Assembly: GCF_000498355.1 (NCBI RefSeq) | Contig: NZ_AVSV01000003.1 | Location: 372,001 to 436,000, forward strand | Reading direction: 5' to 3' | DNA length: 64,000 nucleotides | From: Clostridium sp. Ade.TY | GTDB taxonomy: Bacteria; Bacillota; Clostridia; Clostridiales; Clostridiaceae | Shown: positions 9,044 to 17,086 of the stretch, piece by piece | How positions within the stretch are numbered: position 1 is the stretch's first letter | Layout: each line of letters opens with the position of its first letter | Made by a program: the position numbers and the translations under genes | Notes under the pieces: model-generated | What the model was told of the DNA's origin: nothing | What the model saw: only the letters and a program-made list of their open reading frames with translations | Database searches by the model: none

Positions 9044-9514
9044 ATGGGATTTAAAAAAACAGTGGAGTTAGATTATCCATTAGAAAAAGTTTTTAAGGTT
9101 TTTATTAAAGCTGCAAAGAAGGAATTTCCAAAATTTAATGAAAAGAATCCTTTAGGAGCAACAATTAGTAAAAAGATTAAATCAGGTTCATCAAGAACAA
9201 TTGATATTAGAGTTGAAGTAACAGCATATGAAAAAGATAAACTTTATCAAATAACTTCTGTAAGAGATAAACTAATGTGTGTTTCAACATATAGTTTTGA
9301 AAAATCTGGAGATGATAAGACATTATTTTCTTTAGAAGAAAATGATAATACAACAGGAATGTTTGCAGGTATAAATACATTTTTGCAAAATATATTATTT
9401 AGAAAAAGAATTACAGATAAGTTTAATCAATTAGTTGCTGGGCTTCAAAATGAAATAGAAAGTTATGATGAAAGAGTTCAAAAAAGTATTAAAAAAGAAG
9501 AAGTTGATACTTAA
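9044..9514 (+). CDS. DUF3284-like (START/SRPBCC-fold) protein
   Basis: This is a 156-residue soluble protein of unknown function. The sequence begins GFKKTVELDYPLEKVFKVF and continues with alternating strands and a C-terminal helix, as in SRPBCC/START-fold proteins; overall it looks like the DUF3284 family, often found beside PTS genes in Firmicutes. Here it sits directly behind the EIIB-like gene and very probably shares its transcript. A good AGGAGG precedes ATG 9044. A bidirectional terminator begins at its stop codon. Family assignment is from memory of the pattern, so moderately sure. Confidence 0.6.
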   Translation: MGFKKTVELDYPLEKVFKVFIKAAKKEFPKFNEKNPLGATISKKIKSGSSRTIDIRVEVTAYEKDKLYQITSVRDKLMCVSTYSFEKSGDDKTLFSLEENDNTTGMFAGINTFLQNILFRKRITDKFNQLVAGLQNEIESYDERVQKSIKKEEVDT

Positions 9515-9550
9515 AAAAGTTGACCTATAAAATAGGTCAACTTTTTATTT
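9514..9550. terminator. Bidirectional terminator between convergent genes
   Basis: A 15-bp stem (AAAAAGTTGACCTAT and its complement) around an AAA loop, with A-run and T-run on the two sides, serves the DUF3284-like gene and the opposing aminopeptidase gene. Confidence 0.85.
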
Positions 9551-9551
9551 A

Positions 9552-10787
9552 TTATAATGCAAAATTACCATCTTTAAAGACTTGAATTTCAGTTCCGTCT
9601 TTAGTTATTCCAACTATGTTAAGGTCTTTTGAACCAATCATAAAGTCTACATGTGTTAATGATACATTTGATTCAGCATTTAAAAGCTCTTCATCATTCA
9701 TTTCTTCACCATTTTTTATACATGATGGATAAGCTTTTCCTATAGCTAAATGACATGATGCATTTTCATCAAATAAAGTATTAAAGAATAATATATTTGA
9801 ATTAGAAATTGGAGAGTTATAAGGAACTAAAGCAACTTCTCCTAAATATCTTGAGCCTTCATCTGTATCTAATAACTCTTTTAGTGAATCATAACCTTCT
9901 TCAGCAGTAAAATCTATTATTTTTCCATCCTTGAAAGTAAATGAAAAGTTATTTATTAAATTTCCACCATAGTTTAGTGGTTTAGTTGAATATACAATGC
10001 CATTTATTCCATTTCTTTTTGGAGTTGTAAATATTTCTTCTGTAGGCATATTAGCTATAAATTCAACTCCATTTTTAGTGAAGTCAGAACCACCACACCA
10101 TATATGATTAGGAGCTAAAGATAATTCTAAGTTAGTTCCTAATGTGTTTTTAAAAATTAATTTATCAAAGTCATAATCTTGAAGTTTTTTCATATTAGAT
10201 TTTAAGTTGTTAGAATGATTTGTCCATTCAGTAATAGGATCTTTTGAGTTTAATCTCATTACATTAAATATAGCTTCAAAAAGTTTTTCTACTGCTTCAT
10301 CTTCTGAAACATTATTAAACACCTTAGATGCCCATGCTTTTGTTGGCATTGATATTACACACCATGCATTTTCGTTATTCATAAGTTTATCTGAATAATT
10401 TCTAAGTGCTAAACTTCTTGCTTTACTTGCAGCACTTATTTTCTTTGAGTCTATTCCTTTAAATAATGAAGGATCATTTGCTGATATTGAAATAAATGAA
10501 GCACCATTATCAGTAAAATAATTATATTTATCTATTTCATATTGAGGTACTGATGATAGTGTTTCTTCAGAAGCATTTTCAAAACGTATTCTTGTAAATA
10601 GCTCATCAGAGTAATTTATATATACATCTTTTGCTGATGCTTTAAAAGCTTCTTCAGCAAGAAGTCTTGCAAAGCTTGCACATTCAATTGGTGAATTAAT
10701 AAATAGAAGCCCATTTTCTTGTATATTAACACCTTTTTTTATAACTAGATTAGCATATTTTCTTAATAAGTCATTAAAATTTTCCAT
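9552..10787 (-). CDS. M29-family metal-dependent aminopeptidase
   Basis: This is a cytoplasmic aminopeptidase (AmpS/PepS/aminopeptidase T type) that removes N-terminal residues from peptides, using two metal ions. The 411-residue length is typical. The family's C-terminal catalytic region is clear: YLGEVALVPYNSPI followed by LFFNTLFDENASCHLAIG, and later LTHVDFMIGS, which carry the metal-binding Glu, His and Asp residues. ATG 10787 is preceded on the minus strand by AGGAGG. It is convergent with the DUF3284-like gene and divergent from glutaminase, hence monocistronic. Confidence 0.92.
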   Translation of the reverse strand: MENFNDLLRKYANLVIKKGVNIQENGLLFINSPIECASFARLLAEEAFKASAKDVYINYSDELFTRIRFENASEETLSSVPQYEIDKYNYFTDNGASFISISANDPSLFKGIDSKKISAASKARSLALRNYSDKLMNNENAWCVISMPTKAWASKVFNNVSEDEAVEKLFEAIFNVMRLNSKDPITEWTNHSNNLKSNMKKLQDYDFDKLIFKNTLGTNLELSLAPNHIWCGGSDFTKNGVEFIANMPTEEIFTTPKRNGINGIVYSTKPLNYGGNLINNFSFTFKDGKIIDFTAEEGYDSLKELLDTDEGSRYLGEVALVPYNSPISNSNILFFNTLFDENASCHLAIGKAYPSCIKNGEEMNDEELLNAESNVSLTHVDFMIGSKDLNIVGITKDGTEIQVFKDGNFAL

Positions 10788-10885
10788 ATTTTAAATACCT
10801 CCTAAAGTTTTGTTTTCTATTATTTTACTATAAAAAGTAAATACTATACAAAAAACAATCTGTAAACAAAGAAAAAGTATATTTC

Positions 10886-10914
10886 TTGTAACTAATTATG
10901 ATAAGTAATATAAT
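10886..10914 (+). promoter_or_regulatory. Promoter of the glutaminase gene
   Basis: TTGTAA at 10886-10891, a 17-bp spacer and a perfect TATAAT at 10909-10914 lie about 45 nt before the start codon. Confidence 0.65.
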
Positions 10915-10959
10915 ATATTTACTTGAATTTATTATTATAGAAGAATGGAGGGCTTTAAT

Positions 10960-11877
10960 TTGACAGATATGCTGCAAATATTAGTAGACAAAAATAAAAT
11001 TTACGGCCAAGATGGAAAGCTTGCTTCATATATTCCAGCTTTACTTAAAGCTGATGTAAATGATTTAGGGATAGCTGTAGTAGAATTAGATGGTAAAGAA
11101 AGTTTTGCGGGAAATTGCGATAAAAACTTTACAATACAAAGTATATCAAAAATTGTTAGTTTAATGATTGCACTTAGTGATAATGAGATGATTGATGTTT
11201 TTAAAAAGGTAAATGTTGAACCAACAGGTGAAGGATTTAACTCTATAGTTAAACTTGAAACAACAGAGACAGGTAGGCCTTATAATCCAATGATTAATGC
11301 AGGTGCTATAGTTACAACTTCTTTAATTAAAGGAGAAACCGAAGAGGGAAAACTTAAGAAATTAATAGACTTTATGAAGAAGGCTACTAATAATCCTAAT
11401 ATAAAAATAAATGAAGAAGTTTATATATCAGAAAAACTAACTGGAAATAGAAATAGAGCTTTAGCTTACTTTATGAAAAGTAGTGGTATATTAGAAGGCA
11501 ATGTAGAAGAAATTTTAGATCTTTATTTTAGACAATGTTCAATTGAGGCTAATGCTAAAGACTTAGCAAGACTTGGAGCTGTTCTTGCTAATGATGGAAT
11601 AATTCCATGGAGCGGAGAAAAGCTAATAGATAAACATATATGTAGAATAGTTAAATCTATAATGGTTACTTGCGGAATGTATGATGCGTCAGGAGAATTT
11701 GCAGTTAGAATTGGGATACCAGCTAAAAGTGGAGTTGGTGGAGGAATAGTCGGTGCTGTACCTAAAAGAATGGGTATAGGTGTATATGGACCAGCGTTAG
11801 ATGAAAAAGGCAATAGTATTGCAGGACTTAAGATTTTAGAAGATTTAGCAAATAAGTTAGATCTTAGTATTTTTTAA
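10960..11877 (+). CDS. glsA: Glutaminase
   Basis: This enzyme hydrolyses glutamine to glutamate and ammonia. It has the serine-dependent beta-lactamase-like glutaminase fold: the catalytic S-x-x-K is SISK in FTIQSISKIVSL (about residue 60), the GRPYNPMINAGAI segment is diagnostic, and the glycine-rich PAKSGVGGGI (about 257-266) closes the site. I set the start at TTG 10960 because GGAGGG at 10947-10952 is seven nt away; the upstream ATG 10945 overlaps that ribosome site. This gives 305 residues, the family norm. It is monocistronic, with its own promoter. Glutamate made here could feed an antiporter, but no such link is encoded nearby. Confidence 0.93.
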   Translation: MTDMLQILVDKNKIYGQDGKLASYIPALLKADVNDLGIAVVELDGKESFAGNCDKNFTIQSISKIVSLMIALSDNEMIDVFKKVNVEPTGEGFNSIVKLETTETGRPYNPMINAGAIVTTSLIKGETEEGKLKKLIDFMKKATNNPNIKINEEVYISEKLTGNRNRALAYFMKSSGILEGNVEEILDLYFRQCSIEANAKDLARLGAVLANDGIIPWSGEKLIDKHICRIVKSIMVTCGMYDASGEFAVRIGIPAKSGVGGGIVGAVPKRMGIGVYGPALDEKGNSIAGLKILEDLANKLDLSIF

Positions 11878-11906
11878 TATAGCTGTTACTTTTAAATAAC
11901 TTAAAA

Positions 11907-11915
11907 TGTTATAAT
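11907..11915 (+). promoter_or_regulatory. Extended -10 promoter before polA
   Basis: TG-T-TATAAT at 11907-11915 is an extended -10 element; the -35 region (TTACTT) is poor. It lies about 70 nt before the polA start. Confidence 0.4.
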
Positions 11916-11982
11916 TAAGCAAAGCTAGGAGACAATTAATAAGGAAATTATATAAATAATTTCCTGAAATTTGGAGGGAAGT

Positions 11983-14577
11983 ATGGAAAAATTACTTATA
12001 TTAGATTCTAATTCATTAATGAATAGAGCTTTTTATGCATTACCACCTCTTACAAATAGTGAAGGTGTTCATACTAATGCAATATATGGATTTACGAATA
12101 TGTTATTAAAGATGAAAGATGATATAAATCCAGATTATATAGTTGCAGCTTTTGATAAAAAGGCTCCAACTTTTAGACATAAAGAATATGAAGATTATAA
12201 AGCAGGTAGAAAGAAAATGCCAGAAGAACTTGCAGAACAGTTCCCAATTATTAAGGAAATGCTTAAGCTTCTTGGAATAAAAATATATGAGATTGAAGGA
12301 TTTGAAGCTGATGATATTATAGGAACTACAGCGAAACTTGCAGCGAAAGCAGGGATGGAAGTTTTTATAGTTACTGGAGATAAAGATGCTCTTCAACTTG
12401 CTGATGATAATATAAATGTAATAATAACAAAAAAAGGTGTTTCGGAAACAGCTAAGTACAATAAAGAACAATTTATTGAAGAATTTGGTGTTACACCAAC
12501 TCAATTTATAGATGTAAAAGGGCTTATGGGAGATAAGTCAGATAATATACCAGGAGTGCCAGGTGTAGGAGAAAAAACTGCATATAAATTAATAAAAGAA
12601 TATGGTTCTGTTGAAGGTGTATTAGAGAATATAGATAATATTAGTGGTAAAAAATTAAAAGAAAATCTTGAGACATATAGTGAACAGGCTATATTCAGTA
12701 AAAAACTTGCAACAATAATTGTTGAAGTTCCACTAGATAATATAATAGAAGATATAAAAAATTCAGAAGAAATGGATAAGAAGGGATTAAAGGAATTACT
12801 AATAAAGCTTCAGATGAAAGCTTCTCTAGCAAAATTTATAGGTAAAGAAGAAGAAGTTAGAGAAATAAAAAGTGAGACAATTAATTCACAAGAAGAACTA
12901 AGTAAATTTTTAAAGGATAATAAAACATATTACATAGCTTATGATATATTTGAATCACCACTAAATTCAAATAGAAAACTTAAAACATTATATTTTGGCA
13001 GTGATAATTTAACAACTATTGTTAATGTTTATGAACTTATAAAAAATGATGAAGAAAAAGTACTTCCTATATTAAGAGAATTTTTTGAAAATAAAGATAA
13101 GCTAAAAGTTATTCATGATGGAAAATCATTAATAAAAGCTTTAAATAAGTTATCTATAAATGTAAATAGCTTTGAGTTTGATACAGCGATTGCTTCTTAC
13201 ATTATAGATTCATCAAAAGGGCAATATCCGTTAAGTGATGTTATTATGACATATACAGGAGATGAAATAGCAAAGGGAAATGAAGAACTAAAATGTGGTG
13301 CAGTTTATATAGAAACATTATATAAAATTTTATCTAAAAAGATTAAAGAAGAAAACATGGAGGAACTTTATTATAATGTTGAGCATCCACTTATAAATGT
13401 GCTTGCATCAATGGAAGATGAAGGTTTTGAAGTTGATGAAACAATACTAGATGAATTAGCAGTTAAATTTAAAAAAGAAATTGATGTAGTTCAAAAAGAA
13501 ATTTATGAAATGGCTGATGTTGAATTTAATATAAATTCTCCAAAGCAACTTGGAAAGATATTATTTGAAAAATTAGACTTACCTATTATTAAAAAAACAA
13601 AAACAGGATATTCAACTAATGCAGATGTTTTAGAAAAACTTAGAGATAAACATCCTATAATAGATAAAATAACTTACTATAGACAAATAAGTAAAATAAA
13701 TTCAACATATGTTGAGGGAATGAAGCCATTAATAGATATAGATGGTGCTATTCACAGTACATTTAATCAAACTGTAACAACAACAGGTAGATTATCAAGT
13801 ACAGAACCAAACCTTCAAAATATTCCTATAAGATATGAGATGGGAAGAGAAATAAGAAAAGTTTTTATAACTAAGGAGAAAACAGATAAATTATTATCAG
13901 CTGACTATTCACAAATAGAACTTAGAGTTTTAGCTCATATAAGTGGAGATGAAAATATGATAAATGCATTTAAACATCATAGTGATATCCACACAAAGAC
14001 AGCATCAGAAGTTTTTAATGTTAATATAGAGGATGTAACTCCTTTAATGCGTTCAAGAGCAAAAGCTGTTAACTTTGGAATAGTTTATGGAATAAGCGAT
14101 TTTTCATTATCTCAAGACCTTGGGATAACAAGAAAAGAAGCAGCAGAATATATGAGTATTTACTTTGACAGATATCCAAAAATAAAAGAATATTTAGAGT
14201 CAGTAGTTGAAGAAGCTAAAAAGACAGGATATGTAACTACTATTTTAAATAGAAAAAGATTTATACCAGAAATTAAATCTTCAAATAAAATAGTAAAAGC
14301 CCTAGGTGAAAGACTTGCTATGAATGCTCCGATACAAGGAAGTGCAGCTGATATAATAAAAATAGCTATGATAAATGTATTTAATAGATTAAATAAAGAA
14401 AATTTAAAAAGTACATTAATATTACAAGTTCACGATGAACTTATAGTTAATGTAGTAGATGATGAAATAAGTATAGTTGAAAATATAGTAAAAGAAGAAA
14501 TGGAAAATGTATTTAAGCTTAGTGTTCCATTAGATGTTGATATTAATTTTGGAGATACATGGTATAACACTAAGTAA
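11983..14577 (+). CDS. polA: DNA polymerase I
   Basis: This is the repair and Okazaki-fragment polymerase. An N-terminal 5'-3' exonuclease (about residues 1-290; GDKSDNIPGVPGVGEKTA helix-hairpin-helix) is followed by a degenerate 3'-5' exonuclease-like domain (about 300-470) and the polymerase domain. Motif A is ADYSQIELRVLAHISGD (about 640), motif B RSRAKAVNFGIVYG (about 690), motif C QVHDELIVNV (about 817). The proofreading DxE motif is replaced by YDIFES, as in Bacillus and Taq Pol I, so proofreading is not expected. ATG 11983 follows GGAGGG; 864 residues is normal. coaE starts 19 nt downstream, so they share an operon. Confidence 0.97.
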   Translation: MEKLLILDSNSLMNRAFYALPPLTNSEGVHTNAIYGFTNMLLKMKDDINPDYIVAAFDKKAPTFRHKEYEDYKAGRKKMPEELAEQFPIIKEMLKLLGIKIYEIEGFEADDIIGTTAKLAAKAGMEVFIVTGDKDALQLADDNINVIITKKGVSETAKYNKEQFIEEFGVTPTQFIDVKGLMGDKSDNIPGVPGVGEKTAYKLIKEYGSVEGVLENIDNISGKKLKENLETYSEQAIFSKKLATIIVEVPLDNIIEDIKNSEEMDKKGLKELLIKLQMKASLAKFIGKEEEVREIKSETINSQEELSKFLKDNKTYYIAYDIFESPLNSNRKLKTLYFGSDNLTTIVNVYELIKNDEEKVLPILREFFENKDKLKVIHDGKSLIKALNKLSINVNSFEFDTAIASYIIDSSKGQYPLSDVIMTYTGDEIAKGNEELKCGAVYIETLYKILSKKIKEENMEELYYNVEHPLINVLASMEDEGFEVDETILDELAVKFKKEIDVVQKEIYEMADVEFNINSPKQLGKILFEKLDLPIIKKTKTGYSTNADVLEKLRDKHPIIDKITYYRQISKINSTYVEGMKPLIDIDGAIHSTFNQTVTTTGRLSSTEPNLQNIPIRYEMGREIRKVFITKEKTDKLLSADYSQIELRVLAHISGDENMINAFKHHSDIHTKTASEVFNVNIEDVTPLMRSRAKAVNFGIVYGISDFSLSQDLGITRKEAAEYMSIYFDRYPKIKEYLESVVEEAKKTGYVTTILNRKRFIPEIKSSNKIVKALGERLAMNAPIQGSAADIIKIAMINVFNRLNKENLKSTLILQVHDELIVNVVDDEISIVENIVKEEMENVFKLSVPLDVDINFGDTWYNTK

Positions 14578-14596
14578 AGGAGGAGTTTAGTTTAAC

Positions 14597-15196
14597 ATGA
14601 TAAAGGTTGGACTTACAGGTGGAATAGGTACTGGAAAAAGTACAGTATCTAATATGCTTAAAGATGCAGGTTTTAATGTAATAGATGCTGATTTAATTGC
14701 AAGAGAAGTATTAGTTAAGTATTCAGAAATATTAGAAAAAGTTAGAGCTCAATTTGGAGAAGGTTTCTTTGATTGGAGAGGAGACTTTAGAAGAAAAGAA
14801 TTTGGAAATCATATATTTAGATTTCCAAAACAAAGAGTTAAGTATGAAAACATAATACTTCCATATATAAAGGCTGATATAATGGAAGAAATAAAGGCAT
14901 TAGAAAAAAACGGAGAAAAGATAGTAATACTAGATGCTCCAACTCTTATAGAAAGCAAAATGAATGAAGATATGGATATTGTTGTATTAGTAGTTGCAGA
15001 TAGCAAAGCTCAAATCCAAAGAGTAAGAGATAGAGATAAATTAAGTAGTAATGATGCATTGAATAGAATAAATGCACAGATGCCACTAGAAGATAAGAAA
15101 AATTATGCTAATATAATAATAGATAATAATAAAGATTTGTTATATGCTAAAGAACAAGTTGATGATTTTATAGAGTTTATGAATACATTAATATAA
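14597..15196 (+). CDS. coaE: Dephospho-CoA kinase
   Basis: This enzyme carries out the last step of coenzyme A synthesis, phosphorylating the ribose 3'-OH of dephospho-CoA with ATP. Walker A is GLTGGIGTGKSTVS at the N-terminus; DADLIAREV (about residue 31), the RRKEFGNHIF segment and VVLVVADSKAQIQRVRDRD (about 131-149) are typical. The 199-residue length is normal. AAAGGAGGAG overlaps the polA stop region, giving tight polA-coaE coupling, a common Firmicute order. Confidence 0.95.
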   Translation: MIKVGLTGGIGTGKSTVSNMLKDAGFNVIDADLIAREVLVKYSEILEKVRAQFGEGFFDWRGDFRRKEFGNHIFRFPKQRVKYENIILPYIKADIMEEIKALEKNGEKIVILDAPTLIESKMNEDMDIVVLVVADSKAQIQRVRDRDKLSSNDALNRINAQMPLEDKKNYANIIIDNNKDLLYAKEQVDDFIEFMNTLI

Positions 15197-15209
15197 TGAG
15201 GAGTTAAAA

Positions 15210-15752
15210 ATGAAGTTAAAAAAGATAATACTATGGTTATTTATAATAGTTATAGCAGTGTCAGGGATTAAGTATTGTGTGAAAAATTATGCTTTTCCAT
15301 ATAAACATGAAGAGGTTATTAATGAATACAGTAAAGAATATAATTTAGATCCATTATTTGTATTATCTATAATAAAAGCGGAAAGTAAATTTGATTCTAA
15401 TGCAAAATCACATAAAGGAGCTTATGGTCTTATGCAAATCACAGAAAGTACGGGGAAGTGGATTGCAGGACAAATGGGTATAAAAAACTTTTCAGAAAGT
15501 ATGCTTTATGATGAGAAAACAAATATAAAAATGGGATGTTGGTATTTGAATAATCTTTATAAAGAATTTAAAGATAAAGATTTAGTAATAGCAGCATATA
15601 ATGCAGGAAGAGGAAATGTGAATAAGTGGTTAAAGGATAATGATTATTCAAAAGATGGAGAGAATATCCATTATATTCCTTTCCCGGAAACTAAAAATTA
15701 TGTAGATAAAGTTAATATCTATTATAAAATATACAAGTATTTGTATAGCTGA
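15210..15752 (+). CDS. Lytic transglycosylase, Slt family 1 (membrane-anchored)
   Basis: This enzyme cleaves peptidoglycan between MurNAc and GlcNAc. A single N-terminal membrane helix (about residues 4-22) anchors it outside the cell. The catalytic domain shows the family motifs in order: IKAESKFDSNAKS with the catalytic Glu (about residue 55), GAYGLMQI, NIKMGCWYL and AAYNAG. The 180-residue length matches small clostridial and Bacillus (YjbJ-like) versions. It follows coaE by 13 nt (GAGGAG ribosome site), continuing the polA-coaE operon, and a terminator overlaps its stop codon. Confidence 0.92.
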   Translation: MKLKKIILWLFIIVIAVSGIKYCVKNYAFPYKHEEVINEYSKEYNLDPLFVLSIIKAESKFDSNAKSHKGAYGLMQITESTGKWIAGQMGIKNFSESMLYDEKTNIKMGCWYLNNLYKEFKDKDLVIAAYNAGRGNVNKWLKDNDYSKDGENIHYIPFPETKNYVDKVNIYYKIYKYLYS

Positions 15753-15779
15753 TTATTTTTATAATCAGCTATAGTATTT
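15744..15779 (+). terminator. Terminator closing polA-coaE-slt
   Basis: The stem TATAGCTGATTAT pairs with ATAATCAGCTATA and is followed by GTATTTT; the T-run is weak, so read-through into the next gene is possible. Confidence 0.6.
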
Positions 15780-15799
15780 TAGTTTGGAGGTGAAATATT

Positions 15800-16927
15800 T
15801 TGGATAATCAAAATAAAGATATTTATGGAATAGTTTTTTTATCTTTATTAATACTATTAATTTTTATTAAAGTAGCGATGCCATATGTATTACCAGTAGA
15901 TAGTAATGTTAAATATAGTGATAATCCAGTTTCAGAGAGAGAAAATATATTATTAAAGTTTGTAGATAATAAATTAACTAATAATTCTGGTGGAATAAAA
16001 ACAAATTACATAAATAAAAAATCAGAAGGCGATATAACAAAAGGCAATGCGGTTTTATCAGAATCAGAAGGAATGATGTTAATATATTATTTAGAGAGAA
16101 ATGATAAAGAAAATTTCAATAAAGTTTTAAATTGTATAGAGAATAATATGATTCTTAAAGATAATTTAGTTTCATGGAGAGTTTATGGAGATGATAAAAA
16201 TCAAACTTCAGCAACAATTGATGATTTAAGAATTGTAAAGGCACTTTTACTTGCAAATGAAAGATGGGGAGATTTTCATTATAGAAAGTTAGCAATAAAA
16301 ATATCAAGAGCTATTAATGAAAAATTAATTGATGTAGATGTTTTAAGTGATTTTTATGATGGATATAATAAAAGTGATATAACAACTTTATGTTATATAG
16401 ATGTCCCTACATTAGATTATTTAAGCAATATAGATTATAAATGGAAAAAAGTATATTCAGCATCAGTAAAATTATTAAATGATGGATATATAAGTGATTA
16501 TCTTCCTTTATATAGAACTAATTATAATAGAAAAACTAAAAAATATGATAATGAGAATACAGTAGATACATTGCTTTCATTAATATGTATATTAAATAAA
16601 CTTGACGCTAAGCAATCAGTAGCAAATAGTATTCAGTGGATTGAAGGAAAATTTTCAAAAGATGGAGCCATGTATTCAAAGTATAATGTAAAAAATGGAG
16701 AAAAGGATTCTAATATAGAATCAACATCAATATATGCATTACTTGTTAAAATAGGATATGATTCAGGAAATAAAGAATTATATAATATGGCCTTAAAAAA
16801 ATTAGAAAGTTTTCAAGTATTAGATAAAAATAGTGAATTATATGGAGCTTATGGGGATACAAAAACATTAAGTGTTTATTCATTTGATAATTTGAATGCT
16901 TTACTAGCCTATAGAGATGTGAAATAA
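15800..16927 (+). CDS. Membrane-anchored GH8-like glycosidase
   Basis: This is a secreted or membrane-tethered protein with an (alpha/alpha)6 glycoside hydrolase family 8-like domain. Residues 10-30 form one membrane helix. The segment SESEGMMLIYYLE (about 88-100) matches the GH8 block that carries the acid Glu, and SATIDDLRIVKALLLANERWG (residues split around 136-156) matches the second GH8 block with its conserved Asp. The start is TTG 15800 with GGAGG nine nt upstream. It may be read from the upstream operon. The substrate, a polysaccharide such as an exopolymer, is not determinable here. Confidence 0.72.
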   Translation: MDNQNKDIYGIVFLSLLILLIFIKVAMPYVLPVDSNVKYSDNPVSERENILLKFVDNKLTNNSGGIKTNYINKKSEGDITKGNAVLSESEGMMLIYYLERNDKENFNKVLNCIENNMILKDNLVSWRVYGDDKNQTSATIDDLRIVKALLLANERWGDFHYRKLAIKISRAINEKLIDVDVLSDFYDGYNKSDITTLCYIDVPTLDYLSNIDYKWKKVYSASVKLLNDGYISDYLPLYRTNYNRKTKKYDNENTVDTLLSLICILNKLDAKQSVANSIQWIEGKFSKDGAMYSKYNVKNGEKDSNIESTSIYALLVKIGYDSGNKELYNMALKKLESFQVLDKNSELYGAYGDTKTLSVYSFDNLNALLAYRDVK

Positions 16928-16976
16928 AATTACTCCTAATGAAATTTTTAATTTTCATTAGGAGTAATTTTATTTT
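16926..16976 (+). terminator. Terminator after the GH8-like gene
   Basis: A 19-bp perfect stem (arms 16926-16944 and 16952-16970) is followed by TTTTTTAT. Confidence 0.85.
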
Positions 16977-17019
16977 TTATTAAATATAGAGATACTATAA
17001 GTAAAATAAATAAAAATTA

Positions 17020-17052
17020 ATAATGACTTTTAGTCATTATGTATGTTATAAT
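17020..17052 (+). promoter_or_regulatory. Promoter with palindromic operator upstream of the YhgE/Pip gene
   Basis: ATAATGACT-TTT-AGTCATTAT (17020-17040) is a perfect palindrome with 9-bp arms. It overlaps the -35 region (ATGACT, 17023-17028) of a promoter whose extended -10 is TGTTATAAT (17044-17052), 18 bp away. The site looks like a TetR-family operator; TetR regulators commonly accompany YhgE genes, but none is encoded beside it here. Confidence 0.6.
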
Positions 17053-17086
17053 TTCTACATTGATAAATAAAAAGAAAGGATAAATT

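Noticed and set aside
12870-13330. Damaged proofreading domain in DNA polymerase I as a novelty
   Set aside because: Loss of the 3'-5' exonuclease residues is normal for Bacillus/Clostridium and Taq-type Pol I.
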